From the NCBI GenBank assembly GCA_039033995.1, contig JBCCBP010000004.1, positions 1 through 64,000 on the forward strand: a DNA stretch of 64,000 nt. Reading direction: 5' to 3'. The notes below the pieces were generated by a model. It was given only the letters and a program-made list of their open reading frames with translations. It was not told the origin of the DNA and did no database searches. Origin of the DNA: CALBPI01 sp039033995. Its GTDB lineage: Bacteria > Pseudomonadota > Gammaproteobacteria > Steroidobacterales > Woeseiaceae. The position numbers and the translations under genes were made by a program. This document shows positions 25,778 to 35,201 of this stretch, piece by piece. Each line of letters starts with the position of its first letter. Position 1 is the first letter of the stretch.

Positions 25778-28306
25778 TTTTCCGCAACGGACAGGACCCT
25801 CGGTCGGGCCGAGGTGAACCGCATGCAGCGCGATGGTTGAGTTCCGTGTCGCCGATAGCGAAACCGGCTCGTTCATGCCAGCCAGTGCATTGGTGTCACT
25901 CGTCAGACATTTTAGCGGAACCTGCAGCGTGTGCCAGCCGCCAGTCGCATCTGCGGGCAAAAAATCCGCCACCGCGCGCGGGCTGTTGCAGGCATCGCCA
26001 CAACCGAGCTGCAACGCAACATCCCCCAATGTCGCGGGATCGACATGGGCCTCCAGCACGAGGGATACATCGCCGTTGGCAGCGCGCGTCCAGTCGACAC
26101 TTTGGCCGCCGACGATCGCTGTGGCGTGTCCGCCGGTCCAGGCCAGCCGCAACGCATCTTCCTGTGACCGATAGTCTTGTCTCGCCGCGCTCAGTGCCGG
26201 CACCGATAGTCGCGAGCGTCCACTCAGATCTTGTGAGTAGTCGCCGGACTCAAGCGTGACCGACCAGGGTCGCACGGGAGCGCCCCGAACGACGAGAATT
26301 TGCTGCGTGTCGACTGCCGTTAGATCGAAATCTGGCAGCGGCTCAACCGCTGCGAGCGACGTTGTCGCCGTATAGTCGAGTCCATAGCCGAACGCGAACA
26401 GCGGGTCCGGCCCATCGTTGCCGACGTTCAATGTGGCGTGCAAGGGATGGTTCGGCCACGAGAAGGATAAGCGTCCGACAAAGTCATGCTGCGCCTTGCC
26501 GTCGCTATCGGCAATCAATACATCGGCGATCCCACCACCTTCACTACCGGGTAGGAACGCAGCGACAAACGCATCGCTGGCATTCAGATAGCGATTCACC
26601 CACATCGGCCGACCGGACAGGAAGACCGCGACGGTGGGGATGCCCGCCGCCTGGTATTGCTCGAGCAGCCGGAGGTGAGTGCCATCCTCGCGAAACGCGA
26701 CGTCGTTACGATCGCCGGTGAACTCCGCATAGGGTCCTTCACCAAACACCACGATGGCAACATCCGGACGTTGGTCGTAACTGCCGTCCGCGCTGTAGAC
26801 CGCTTCACCGCCGAGTGATTGAAGTGTCTCTTCGAAGCCTTCCCAAATCGTGTTGGCGTTAGGGAAGTCTTCACGCGAGTTCCCCGACCCTTGCCATGAC
26901 AAAGTCCAGCCGCCCGTTTGCTTGCCCATGTCATGCGCGCCATCGCCAGTCACCAACACCCGCGCGTCACCGGCAACCGGTAAAACGGCGTCGTTGTTTT
27001 TTAGGAGGACCAGCGATTTTCGCACTGCCTGACGCGCCACGGCACGATGTGCGGGGCTGCCCAAAGCCTTGAAATCACCTGCCATATAGCGCTCGGACGG
27101 CTTGGGTTTTGCGAACAGTCCGGCCCGTATCTTGACGCGCAGGATTCGCCGAACCGCATCATCGAGACGCACCTCGGTGATGGCGCCGTTCGCAACGTCG
27201 TCGAGTGTATTTCGATAAAGCGCTTGCCAGCTGTCAGGCGCCATGTACATATCCAGGCCCGCCATGATGGCGGCCGGACACCGGGTCGGCATGCAGTCGG
27301 CGACCTGGCCATGGCCATTCCAATCACCGACGATGAAACCGTCGAACCCCCAGTGTTCCTTCAACACATCGGTCAACAGGTATTTGTGGCCGTGCAGTTT
27401 ATTGCCCTGCCACGAGTTGAACGACGCCATGATGATTTCGACGCCGGCTTCAATAGCGCTCGGGTAGCCCGCTGCATGAATCTCCGCAAGCTCTTGTTCA
27501 CTGGCGCGCGTATCGCCCTGGTCGATACCATCATGCGTACCGCCGTCGCCAACAAAATGCTTGGCACTGGAAATGACATGACCGTCACGCAGTCGACGCG
27601 GATCGCCGATCTCTCCTTGCAGGCCTTCGACGATCTTGCCGGCATAGCTCGCCACAATCTCCGGATTTTCTGAGTAGCTTTCGTAGGTTCTGCCCCAGCG
27701 ATCATTGCGCGCGACCGCGACGGTTGGAGCGAAGCTCCAGTCCTGGCCAGTGATCACCGTTTCCAGTGCGGTAATCTCTCCGATGCGCGCCATGAGTTCG
27801 GGGTCGCGCGCTGCGCCAAGACCGATATTGTGGGGGAAGATCGTGGCGCCCACCGCATTGTTATGTCCGTGCACGGCGTCGGTGCCCCAGAGCAATGGCA
27901 CATGCGTACCGTCGCGTTGGCCGGCGGCCTCGTAGAACGCATCCGCCAGAGCAAGCCAGGCTTCTGGCCCAATGCGAACATTGCCTTCCGGTGCCGAGTT
28001 GCCGCCGTTCAAAATGGAACCGAGCGGGTAGGTCTTCAGATCTTCGGGTGTGACATGTGCGATGTCCGCCTGGATCAACTGGCCGACTTTTTCCTCAACC
28101 GTCAGTTTGGCCAGTAACGCATCGATGCGCGCCTCTGTCGCCGGATCCAGCGTCCGCTTCTGACTGAGCACCGGCCATACGGCGAGCGATGAATCCTTCG
28201 TGTCGGATGTTGCAGTCGCGGTTGGCGTTTCAGCCGGCTGACTGCAAGCGAGAACGCCGGCGGCAACCACCGTCAGCAGCGCTGAGCGCCGCAAAATACG
28301 GATCAT
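25775..28306 (-). CDS. GH3 exo-beta-glucosidase lipoprotein (ExoP-like)
   Basis: An 843-residue GH3 enzyme with a lipobox signal (TVVAAGVLAC). The N-terminal TIM barrel has LLAKLTVEEKVGQLIQAD, PLLWGTDAVHGHNN and WSFAPTVAVARNDRWGRTYESY. The nucleophile aspartate lies in FDGFIVGDWNG. The second domain has SLVLLKNN and a C-terminal ExoP-type galactose-binding-like extension (GGWHTLQVPLKC). Length and organisation match marine exo-1,3/1,4-beta-glucanases such as ExoP. It would release glucose from beta-glucan oligosaccharides in the periplasm or at the surface. The start at 28306 is chosen for the GGGGGG upstream and the signal peptide; in-frame ATGs at 28318 and 28330 are alternatives. Confidence 0.9.
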   Translation of the reverse strand: MIRILRRSALLTVVAAGVLACSQPAETPTATATSDTKDSSLAVWPVLSQKRTLDPATEARIDALLAKLTVEEKVGQLIQADIAHVTPEDLKTYPLGSILNGGNSAPEGNVRIGPEAWLALADAFYEAAGQRDGTHVPLLWGTDAVHGHNNAVGATIFPHNIGLGAARDPELMARIGEITALETVITGQDWSFAPTVAVARNDRWGRTYESYSENPEIVASYAGKIVEGLQGEIGDPRRLRDGHVISSAKHFVGDGGTHDGIDQGDTRASEQELAEIHAAGYPSAIEAGVEIIMASFNSWQGNKLHGHKYLLTDVLKEHWGFDGFIVGDWNGHGQVADCMPTRCPAAIMAGLDMYMAPDSWQALYRNTLDDVANGAITEVRLDDAVRRILRVKIRAGLFAKPKPSERYMAGDFKALGSPAHRAVARQAVRKSLVLLKNNDAVLPVAGDARVLVTGDGAHDMGKQTGGWTLSWQGSGNSREDFPNANTIWEGFEETLQSLGGEAVYSADGSYDQRPDVAIVVFGEGPYAEFTGDRNDVAFREDGTHLRLLEQYQAAGIPTVAVFLSGRPMWVNRYLNASDAFVAAFLPGSEGGGIADVLIADSDGKAQHDFVGRLSFSWPNHPLHATLNVGNDGPDPLFAFGYGLDYTATTSLAAVEPLPDFDLTAVDTQQILVVRGAPVRPWSVTLESGDYSQDLSGRSRLSVPALSAARQDYRSQEDALRLAWTGGHATAIVGGQSVDWTRAANGDVSLVLEAHVDPATLGDVALQLGCGDACNSPRAVADFLPADATGGWHTLQVPLKCLTSDTNALAGMNEPVSLSATRNSTIALHAVHLGPTEGPVRCGK

Positions 28307-28363
28307 TTGACCCCCCATTTTGTTCTCCATTTCAGACTGTCCCCACGCACAACAATAGCGAAA

Positions 28364-28378
28364 TGTCTCGCGTTGTCA
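28364..28378 (-). promoter_or_regulatory. Locus 1 operator-like site C
   Basis: On the minus strand TGACAACGCGAGACA, 58 bases upstream of the GH3 start. Exact 15-base match to site B and 13 of 15 to site A. Probable LacI operator. Confidence 0.6.
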
Positions 28379-28539
28379 ATTTTTCTGAAATGTCCCGGAC
28401 AGTAGGATCTGCTGTGGATTTCTCCCGGTCGCCATCGCAATTGTGCCGGCGTCCCGTGTCTCTGCTAATCTGCCTGCTCCGGTTTGTTGCTGCGCGCTAG
28501 TCCCCGGGCTGTCAGTCACCACTATTCACTGTTAAATCA

Positions 28540-28905
28540 ATGACTAAACCAGAGGCCCTACAAAATCCTCGCCGCTTGTTTGTCTACGGCTCGCTGCAGC
28601 CCGGTGGGACCAACGCGCACGTTTTGGAGCCGCTCGGAGGTGATTGGCAGCCGGCGCAGGTGCACGGTGTATTGCGACAGGCAGGCTGGGGCGCGGATAT
28701 GGGCTATCCCGGCCTCGTGTTGGATCGCTCTGGTGAGGTCGTCGCCGGTTATGTGTTGTCCAGTGAGGCGCTGGCGACCGCATGGTCATCACTCGATGCA
28801 TTCGAGGGGGATGAGTATCAGCGCGTGTTGACGCTGGTGATGCTGCAAACCGGCGAAGTGGTCGAGGCCTATGTCTACGTGATTCGAAGTGAAGACACCG
28901 TTTAG
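28540..28905 (+). CDS. Gamma-glutamylcyclotransferase-fold (AIG2/GGCT) protein
   Basis: A 121-residue cytosolic protein with RLFVYGSLQPGGTNAHVLEP at the N-terminus, the YGSL motif that defines the gamma-glutamylcyclotransferase/AIG2 fold. LDAFEGDEYQRVLTLVML contains the conserved catalytic-type glutamate region (FEG.EY). Family members cleave gamma-glutamyl amino compounds to 5-oxoproline, but many bacterial ones are uncharacterised. No clear Shine-Dalgarno was seen. The end overlaps the convergent NTF2-like gene by 4 bases. Not obviously linked to the glucan loci. Confidence 0.82.
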   Translation: MTKPEALQNPRRLFVYGSLQPGGTNAHVLEPLGGDWQPAQVHGVLRQAGWGADMGYPGLVLDRSGEVVAGYVLSSEALATAWSSLDAFEGDEYQRVLTLVMLQTGEVVEAYVYVIRSEDTV

Positions 28906-29372
28906 TCGTCGGCCAACGGTTCCACAGTCCAAGTCCAGTTGGCCAACACCCATCGCTCGCCGTCGCGGATGAACTGCATCGCATTCGCCCCGTCGTGCGA
29001 CGCCTCATCATTAACGTAAAACCGGTAGCGCCCCCAGACCAAAGCGATGGGTCCATCGACGAGCACCTGCGGTTGTCCCAGCCAGACCTCTTTGAGCCGA
29101 CGCCCAGGCTCCGCAACTAACGCGAACAACTCCTTATTGCGACGCAATCGCTGCGTGTACTGACCATCCTCTGTAGCGCGCATCGACAGGCTGGCACCCT
29201 CTGGGATCTGCAACGCAGCGAAGCGCTCAGCATCACCCGCTTCGATCGCCACAAATAGTGCATTGGCGGCGGCCAGTACCTCGGCCTCGGCGTCCGCCCG
29301 ACAAGGTTGCGACACGCCGATCGTCAAAACGATGAGTGACCAAAACAGCCAAGCACGATTCAAAGCAAACAT
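28902..29372 (-). CDS. Secreted NTF2-like (DUF4440-type) protein
   Basis: A 156-residue protein with a signal peptide (LFWSLIVLTIGVSQPCRA) and a small alpha+beta domain: AEVLAAANALFVAIEAGDAERFAAL, then paired strands ending QFIRDGERWVLANWTW. This matches the NTF2-like/DUF4440 cone fold used for ligand binding or ketosteroid-isomerase-like chemistry. The ligand is unknown. Lies 41 bases after the transporter gene at 29414 on the same strand and could share its transcript. Confidence 0.6.
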   Translation of the reverse strand: MFALNRAWLFWSLIVLTIGVSQPCRADAEAEVLAAANALFVAIEAGDAERFAALQIPEGASLSMRATEDGQYTQRLRRNKELFALVAEPGRRLKEVWLGQPQVLVDGPIALVWGRYRFYVNDEASHDGANAMQFIRDGERWVLANWTWTVEPLADD

Positions 29373-29413
29373 ACTCGCAAGCGTAGCATGCGCTCGCGCA
29401 TCCGAGGTTTGGC

Positions 29414-30886
29414 TCAGGCGGGCAGGGCGTCCATCGTGCCGCGGCGCCGTTCGAGTTCCTCACGAATCGCACGTGCGCGCTCTTCTGTGATTGAGAACGA
29501 CAGGATGGCCCAGATCGCCAACGCTGAGGTAGCGACCGGGATGAACGCGTCGAAGATACGCATCATGGTCAGCGTTTCCTGCGATTGTGCGCCCGCGAGT
29601 GCGACATCGAACCCGGTCGCGTTTAACAGGAAGCCCCCGGCCGCAAGTGCCGCGGCCATGCCGAGCTTCACGACCCACCAGAATATCGAGCCGTACATGC
29701 CTTCCCGACGCTCTTGCGTGTTGAGTTCGTCGGCATCGACAACATCGGCGATCATCGATGGCATTAGTGTAAACAGGGCGCCGAGTCCAAACGCCATGAA
29801 CGGCGCTGGCACGATCACGAGCCAAGGTATTTCCGGGTTGTAGCAGACCCATTTCAATGCGTAGCCGATCATCGAGATAGCGATGGCGGCCATCAGGGTT
29901 TTGCGTTTCCCGAAGCGTGTGGCCATGAATGTGATCAACACGATGATCGCGAAGCTTGACACCGTTTGTACGGTGCCAGCGATGCCGAAATAATTAGAGC
30001 CCGCTTCGGTATCGCCACCAAAGACGTAGTAAATGAATACATACAACTGGAACGAGGCGATCAGCATGAAGCCGTTGAATACCAGAAAAGTCGCGGCGCA
30101 GAGTTTAAGAAACGGTTTGAACTTAAGCGTCGTTAAGAAGCCGGCGAAGAAGCAACGGAGATTGCGTATCAGGGCAGCGCCTAACGATTCTTTCGCTTCG
30201 TCTTCGTCGACGGGGCAGTCGATAGCAACGTCGTTTGATAGCCGTTCACGCAGGAATATGGCAGGCAACACGCCGACCAGTACGACCAAGATGGCGATGA
30301 TATAGCCGAGCCCTTCGGCACCGTCGACCATATCGTCGAACATGTCCCATTGCATGATGGCAAGAAACCACGGCGACACGACGAAAGCGAGCTGAGCGAA
30401 AAAGTTCTGCACGCCCATCAATCGGGTGCGTTCGTTGTAGTCTGGCGTTAGTTCATAACCCAGTGCGACCCACGGTGTCGCGAACATCGTGTAGGCGAGA
30501 TAAAAGATGAGCGAGCCGCCGAGGAAATACCAGAACAGATAACTTTCACTAACGCCGCGCGGCAGTTGCCAGAGCAAAGCAAAGACGATGGCAACGACGA
30601 TTGCACCGATGAAAATATAGGGTCGTCGTCTTCCCCAGCGGGATTGGGTGTTGTCCGAGATGTAGCCCATCATCGGATCGGTGAATGCATCCATGATGCG
30701 GGGCAATGCCGCCACCAGACCGACCAATGCCGGGTTCATGCCCAGCCCGATGTTGAGTACTGCGACCATACCGCCGATGGCAGCGCCGAGGAGGTTGTTA
30801 ACGAACCCACCGAGGCCATAGATGACTTTCTGTAGAAAGGGTATGCGGTCTTCTGGTGCAGTTGTCTGCGCGCTGGAATTACTCAT
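29414..30886 (-). CDS. GPH-type sugar:cation symporter of locus 2
   Basis: A 490-residue, 12-helix transporter with the GPH/MelB signature RIMDAFTDPMMGYISDNTQSRWGRRRPYIF near residue 75 and WVALGYELTPDYNERTRLMG further on. A large central loop (RLSNDVAIDCPVDEDEAKES) is typical of the group. It probably imports beta-1,3-gluco-oligosaccharides across the inner membrane for the cytosolic GH3, GH17 and phosphorylase of this locus. The start at 30886 is preferred for its family-like N-terminus and GGGGGG about 10 bases upstream. Divergent from the GH3 gene across the palindromic operator at 30946-30961. Confidence 0.87.
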   Translation of the reverse strand: MSNSSAQTTAPEDRIPFLQKVIYGLGGFVNNLLGAAIGGMVAVLNIGLGMNPALVGLVAALPRIMDAFTDPMMGYISDNTQSRWGRRRPYIFIGAIVVAIVFALLWQLPRGVSESYLFWYFLGGSLIFYLAYTMFATPWVALGYELTPDYNERTRLMGVQNFFAQLAFVVSPWFLAIMQWDMFDDMVDGAEGLGYIIAILVVLVGVLPAIFLRERLSNDVAIDCPVDEDEAKESLGAALIRNLRCFFAGFLTTLKFKPFLKLCAATFLVFNGFMLIASFQLYVFIYYVFGGDTEAGSNYFGIAGTVQTVSSFAIIVLITFMATRFGKRKTLMAAIAISMIGYALKWVCYNPEIPWLVIVPAPFMAFGLGALFTLMPSMIADVVDADELNTQERREGMYGSIFWWVVKLGMAAALAAGGFLLNATGFDVALAGAQSQETLTMMRIFDAFIPVATSALAIWAILSFSITEERARAIREELERRRGTMDALPA

Positions 30887-30945
30887 GCCGTTCGTATCCC
30901 CCCGGTGAACGTTGGCAGTAATGCAGAGGATCATCGTCACTCAAA

Positions 30946-30961
30946 TTGACAGCGCTGTCAA
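30946..30961. promoter_or_regulatory. Locus 2 operator palindrome (site D)
   Basis: TTGACAGCGCTGTCAA, a perfect 16-bp palindrome between the divergent transporter and GH3 genes. Related copies lie at 35575, 47815 and 52460. Typical of LacI-family operators, with a central CG-containing core. Confidence 0.8.
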
Positions 30962-31020
30962 ACGTTGCTAAACATCGGCGCTGATCTCGCGCGGCCCGAC
31001 GTCAGCAAAGGGGACTTGTC

Positions 31021-33219
31021 ATCAGCAGCGAACGGCGACAATCAGTACCCAGTCGAGCCTCTGTCGAAGCGCGCGTCACCGATCTGCTTGCCCGTATGAC
31101 GCTCGAGGAAAAGGTCGGCCAACTGGTGCAGCTGGACGCAAGCTGGGGCCATCCGCCGGACTACCTGGGGGATCGAATCCGTCGCGGTGGGTTGGGTGCG
31201 ATCCTGAACACAGCGGATGCTGCGATTGTGGCTGAATTGCAGCGGATTGCGCGCGACGAGAGCCGTCTGGGTATTCCATTGCTGGCGGGCCGTGATGTCA
31301 TCCACGGTTTCCAAACGGTGATGCCGATTCCACTGGGACAGGCGGCCAGCTGGAACCCCGCGCTCGTCGGCGAGGCGGCACGGCTCTCGGCGGCGGAAGC
31401 GGCGACGGCCGGCATCAACTGGACGTTCGCGCCGATGATCGACATCACGCGTGATCCGCGTTGGGGGCGTGTCGCGGAAAGCCCTGGCGAAGATCCATTT
31501 CTCGCCGAGCGTCTGGCAGAAGCTCAGGTTCGGGGAGTGCAGGGGGACAACCACGATGGCCCTTTGCTCGCCTGCGCTAAACACTTTGTCGGCTACGGTG
31601 CCAGCGAGAGTGGGCGCGATTATGCGAGCACAAACATTCCGCAGAACGAGATGCGCAACGTCTTTCTGCGGCCGTTCGCGGCTGCCGTTCGAGCCGGCGT
31701 TGGTTCGTTGATGACTTCGTTCAGTGATATCGACGGTTTGCCGGCGACGGCAAACGAGCCGCTGTTGCAAGGAGTGCTTCGGGACGAATGGGGCTTCGAT
31801 GGTCTTGTCGTCAGCGACTGGGACTCAGTGCGTCAGCTAACGGTACATGGGTTGACCGATGGCGAACGCGGCGCTGCTCTGGCGGCTTGCCGGGCGGGCG
31901 TCGATATGGAGATGACCGGCGAAAGTTTCGCTCGGCATCTCGCAGATCTGGTCGACTCAGGTGAGCTCTCCTCTCAGCGGCTCGACGAGGCGGTCGCGAA
32001 TGTGTTGCGGGTAAAATTTCGACGGGGATTGTTTGATTGGCCCGCACCCGCACCCGCACCAGCGAGAAAAGAACTAACAGATGTCGCACGGCGTCTGGCC
32101 CGAGAAAGCCTGGTGCTGCTGCGGAACGAAGGCTCAACATTGCCCATCGATCCCAGCGCTAATCAAACCATCGCCGTGTTGGGCCCATTGGCTGATGCGC
32201 CGTATCAGCAGATGGGCACTTGGGTGTTTGATGGCGATGAGTCGCAAAGCGTCACGCCGTTAGCCGATCTCAGAGCCGCATTACCGTCGACCACGCAGCT
32301 TTACTATCATCGTGTGTTGAAGCATTCGCGAGATTGCGATGTGTCCGCATTCGATGAAGCGCTCGACATCGCGCGCAACGCGGACGTTGTGATGCTATTC
32401 CTGGGAGAAGAGTCGATTTTGTCTGGCGAGGCACATAGCCGCGCGGACATCCGGTTGCCTGGGGCGCAAGAATCATTGGTGCAAGCGCTGGCCGCGCTGG
32501 ATGTGCCAGTCGTCGGCATCATTATGGCGGGGCGGCCGCTGGCGTTGGACGCCGTCAACGAGCGCTTTGACGCACTGATCTACGCGTGGCACCCCGGCAG
32601 TCAGGCGGGGCCCGCCATTGTTGATGTTGTGCTGGGTACGCATGCGCCGAGCGGACGACTACCGATCACGTTCCCTCGAGTCGTTGGCCAGATCCCGATC
32701 TACTACAACCAAAAGAACACCGGAAAGCCGCCGACGGACGACACGATCGCCCACATTGACGCGCTGGATTCGCGGGCACCGCAAACATCGGTCGGCATGA
32801 GTGCCTATCATCTGGATGCTGGATTTCGTCCGTTGTATCCGTTCGGCTTCGGGCTGAACTACTCAGCGCTCGACTACTCGCCACTCACGTTATCGGCCGA
32901 GCGCCTCGAGGGCGACGACCTTCTGATCGCGACCACGGAAGTCACAAACACGGGCAGCCACCCTGCGATCGAGACCGTTCAGCTCTACCTGCGAGATGTC
33001 GCGGCTAGCCTGACACGTCCGGTGCGTGAGTTGATTGGTTTCGAACAGGTCGCGCTCCGACCGGCGGAGGTACGTGAGGTTCGGTTCGAGCTTAACCGGA
33101 AGGATCTCGGCTTTTTCGGGCACGACGGACAATGGCGTGTCGAGCCTGGTGAGTTTCATCTCTGGGTCGGTTCTAACGCAGTAACCGACAACCAGGCAGT
33201 ATTTCATTGGCAGCCGTGA
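31021..33219 (+). CDS. Cytosolic GH3 beta-glucosidase, apparently with ATC start
   Basis: A GH3 enzyme of about 732 residues without signal peptide. The first ATG (31096) lies inside the conserved helix RVTDLLARMTLEEKVGQLVQLD and has no ribosome binding site. The frame is open back to 30985 with no ATG, GTG or TTG. AAGGGGA lies 6 bases before an ATC at 31021, giving the peptide start (M)SSERRQSVPSRASVEARV, so an ATC start or a base-call error is likely. The TIM barrel shows PLLAGRDVIHGFQT, WTFAPMIDITRDPRWGR, and the nucleophile Asp266 in FDGLVVSDWDS. The second domain (LARESLVLLRNE) and a fibronectin-like end (LTRPVRELIGFEQV) follow. It should hydrolyse imported beta-1,3-gluco-oligosaccharides. 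Confidence 0.88.
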   Translation: MSSERRQSVPSRASVEARVTDLLARMTLEEKVGQLVQLDASWGHPPDYLGDRIRRGGLGAILNTADAAIVAELQRIARDESRLGIPLLAGRDVIHGFQTVMPIPLGQAASWNPALVGEAARLSAAEAATAGINWTFAPMIDITRDPRWGRVAESPGEDPFLAERLAEAQVRGVQGDNHDGPLLACAKHFVGYGASESGRDYASTNIPQNEMRNVFLRPFAAAVRAGVGSLMTSFSDIDGLPATANEPLLQGVLRDEWGFDGLVVSDWDSVRQLTVHGLTDGERGAALAACRAGVDMEMTGESFARHLADLVDSGELSSQRLDEAVANVLRVKFRRGLFDWPAPAPAPARKELTDVARRLARESLVLLRNEGSTLPIDPSANQTIAVLGPLADAPYQQMGTWVFDGDESQSVTPLADLRAALPSTTQLYYHRVLKHSRDCDVSAFDEALDIARNADVVMLFLGEESILSGEAHSRADIRLPGAQESLVQALAALDVPVVGIIMAGRPLALDAVNERFDALIYAWHPGSQAGPAIVDVVLGTHAPSGRLPITFPRVVGQIPIYYNQKNTGKPPTDDTIAHIDALDSRAPQTSVGMSAYHLDAGFRPLYPFGFGLNYSALDYSPLTLSAERLEGDDLLIATTEVTNTGSHPAIETVQLYLRDVAASLTRPVRELIGFEQVALRPAEVREVRFELNRKDLGFFGHDGQWRVEPGEFHLWVGSNAVTDNQAVFHWQP

Positions 33220-33227
33220 CGGGCGTC

Positions 33228-33243
33228 ACGTCAGCGCTGTCAG
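33228..33243. promoter_or_regulatory. Degenerate locus 2 operator copy
   Basis: ACGTCAGCGCTGTCAG, keeping the CAGCGCTGTC core of the locus 2 palindrome but losing the outer TTGA, in the 42-bp gap before the GH17 lipoprotein gene. May be chance or a weak secondary site. Confidence 0.3.
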
Positions 33244-33261
33244 AACAGGAGGAGGGGTTAC

Positions 33262-34296
33262 ATGATTCGTCGCATTAGCTTAATGTCGCTCGCCGCGTTG
33301 TCGATCGCGTGCAGTAACAAACCGATTGCGGAGACTAAGTCGATGCCAACCATCGAATGGCAACAAGATACCGATGCACTACTTGCTGGCGAAGTGATGG
33401 CGCTTGCCTATTCAGGGTTCCGCGCTGGCCAGCACCCTGATCGAGGCGACGGCGCCAAGAATCCGACGCCAGAGCAGATTCTGGAAGATCTGCGGCTGCT
33501 GGTGGATGCCGGCTTCGGTTTGATTCGACTCTATGATGCCGGCGAAAATTCGGCGACGACGCTCGCGCTAATTCAGAGAGAGCAGCTCCCACTGAAGGTG
33601 ATGCAAGGTATCTGGCTGAATGCCGAGATCAGCAACCACGAAGGCTGTCCGTGGCTCGATACCCCGATACCGGATAGCGAGCTGCAGGCAAATATCGTCA
33701 AGAATCAGAGTGAGGTGGCACGCGGCATTGAGCTGGCGCGCCAATATGAGGATATCGTTATTGCGGTCAATGTCGGTAACGAGGCCCTCGTAAGCTGGAC
33801 AGATCATATGCTGCCGCTCGATAGCATGATCGCGCACGTGCAACGGGTAAAAGCGGCGATCGCTCAACCGGTGACGGTCGCGGAGAATTATGAATGGTGG
33901 ATCAGCGATGGTGCACCGTTGGCCGCGGAGCTGGATTTTGTGGGCGTGCATACCTATCCGGTCTGGGAGGGCAAGCCGATTGACGAAGGGCTGAGCTATA
34001 CGCGAGCCAACATGCGTCGCGTGCACGCGGCTTTGCCCGATGCCAACCTCGCGATTCTTGAGGCGGGCTGGGCGACGACAGCGTCCGAATTCTCCGAGCG
34101 CGCGAGTGAAGCGAATCAGGCGCGCTACTACGACGAGCTGCAGACTTGGGCGACACGCAGCAATGTGACAGTGTTTTTCTTTGAGGCGTTCGACGAGCCG
34201 TGGAAAGGCAATCCCGCTAATCCCGATGGCGCAGAAAAACACTGGGGCCTGTTTTTCGAAGATCGCACACCGAAGCGCTATCTGCGCGAGCGCTGA
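33262..34296 (+). CDS. GH17 beta-1,3-glucanase lipoprotein
   Basis: A 344-residue GH17-family enzyme with a lipobox (LAALSIAC, Cys17). The (beta/alpha)8 barrel shows DAGFGLIRLYDAGENSA early, acid/base Glu174 in IAVNVGNEALVSW, VHTYPVW, and nucleophile Glu267 in LAILEAGWAT. AGGAGGAGGGG just before the ATG is a strong ribosome site. GH17 enzymes cut or transglycosylate beta-1,3-glucans such as laminarin; this one would act in the periplasm or on the surface. It follows the GH3 gene by 42 bases on the same strand. Confidence 0.85.
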   Translation: MIRRISLMSLAALSIACSNKPIAETKSMPTIEWQQDTDALLAGEVMALAYSGFRAGQHPDRGDGAKNPTPEQILEDLRLLVDAGFGLIRLYDAGENSATTLALIQREQLPLKVMQGIWLNAEISNHEGCPWLDTPIPDSELQANIVKNQSEVARGIELARQYEDIVIAVNVGNEALVSWTDHMLPLDSMIAHVQRVKAAIAQPVTVAENYEWWISDGAPLAAELDFVGVHTYPVWEGKPIDEGLSYTRANMRRVHAALPDANLAILEAGWATTASEFSERASEANQARYYDELQTWATRSNVTVFFFEAFDEPWKGNPANPDGAEKHWGLFFEDRTPKRYLRER

Positions 34297-34307
34297 CCCG
34301 AGCTGTC

Positions 34308-35201
34308 ATGCAGACGACTCACCGTGCATCACTGCGTGGGCTACGCACCTTTTGCATGGCTGCTCGCTTCGAGAGTTTTCGTGTAGCGGCTGACTTGTTG
34401 TTCGTCACCGCGTCCGCGGTCAGTCACCAGATCAAGTCACTCGAGGATGAGTTCGATCTCAGGTTGTTCGATCGAACCGGGCGGCAATTACAGTTGACGG
34501 ACGCGGGGCGGTCGCTTTATGAGAAGCTTGCGCCGCTAATCGATCAGATCGATGACGTGGTTAACGCGCATGTTGGCGCTGCTCCGAGCAAGCGAATTCG
34601 GATTTCGGTGCAGCCGTTCTTCGGCAGCGAGTACTTCGTGCCGCGACTGAGTGCATTCACACAGGCGTATCCCGATATTGAGATTTATGTGGCGTCTTCT
34701 GACGAAAGCGCCGACACGCACCCGAAAGATGCCGATCTATCCATCCGCCTGTACCGCAGCCCGCCGACCGGTCTCAGCGCAGAGCGATTGTTTCCGTTAC
34801 GGCTGGCGCCGGCAGGATCTGTCGAATTCAAACAAGCGATGCGAGTACGCAAGCAAACGATCCAAACAGATTTCCCGCTGATCGTACACGAGACACTGCC
34901 GAACGCTTGGCAGGAGTGGGCTCGAGCGACTGGGTTCCAGCTGCCAGAGCGGCAAAAAGTCACTCGCCTCGAATCGATGATCGCTGTGTTGCGCGCCACG
35001 CAAAAGGGTCTCGGCGCCGCGCTGGTGCCGGTTCCGATGGGCGAGCTTTGGTTCACCGAAGGCAGTGTCGTGCGATTGTTCGACGCTGAATATGAGTCGA
35101 GCAGCGCCTACTATCTAGTCTGGCGAGAGGAGCGCGGCAAAGATGATGCGATCGATCTATTCCGGCGATGGGTATTAGATACATTCGCCGAAGACTGCTG
35201 A
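34308..35201 (+). CDS. LysR-family regulator, GcvA-like
   Basis: A 297-residue LysR regulator starting 11 bases after the GH17 stop, hence probably in the same transcript. The DNA-binding part reads LRTFCMAARFESFRVAADLLFVTASAVSHQIKSLED, with LFDRTGRQLQLTDAG, the arrangement of the GcvA subgroup. The effector domain follows (RIRISVQPFFGSEYFVPRL). Its position inside the laminarin locus suggests control of part of the locus in addition to LacI, but no specific site can be assigned. Confidence 0.85.
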   Translation: MQTTHRASLRGLRTFCMAARFESFRVAADLLFVTASAVSHQIKSLEDEFDLRLFDRTGRQLQLTDAGRSLYEKLAPLIDQIDDVVNAHVGAAPSKRIRISVQPFFGSEYFVPRLSAFTQAYPDIEIYVASSDESADTHPKDADLSIRLYRSPPTGLSAERLFPLRLAPAGSVEFKQAMRVRKQTIQTDFPLIVHETLPNAWQEWARATGFQLPERQKVTRLESMIAVLRATQKGLGAALVPVPMGELWFTEGSVVRLFDAEYESSSAYYLVWREERGKDDAIDLFRRWVLDTFAEDC

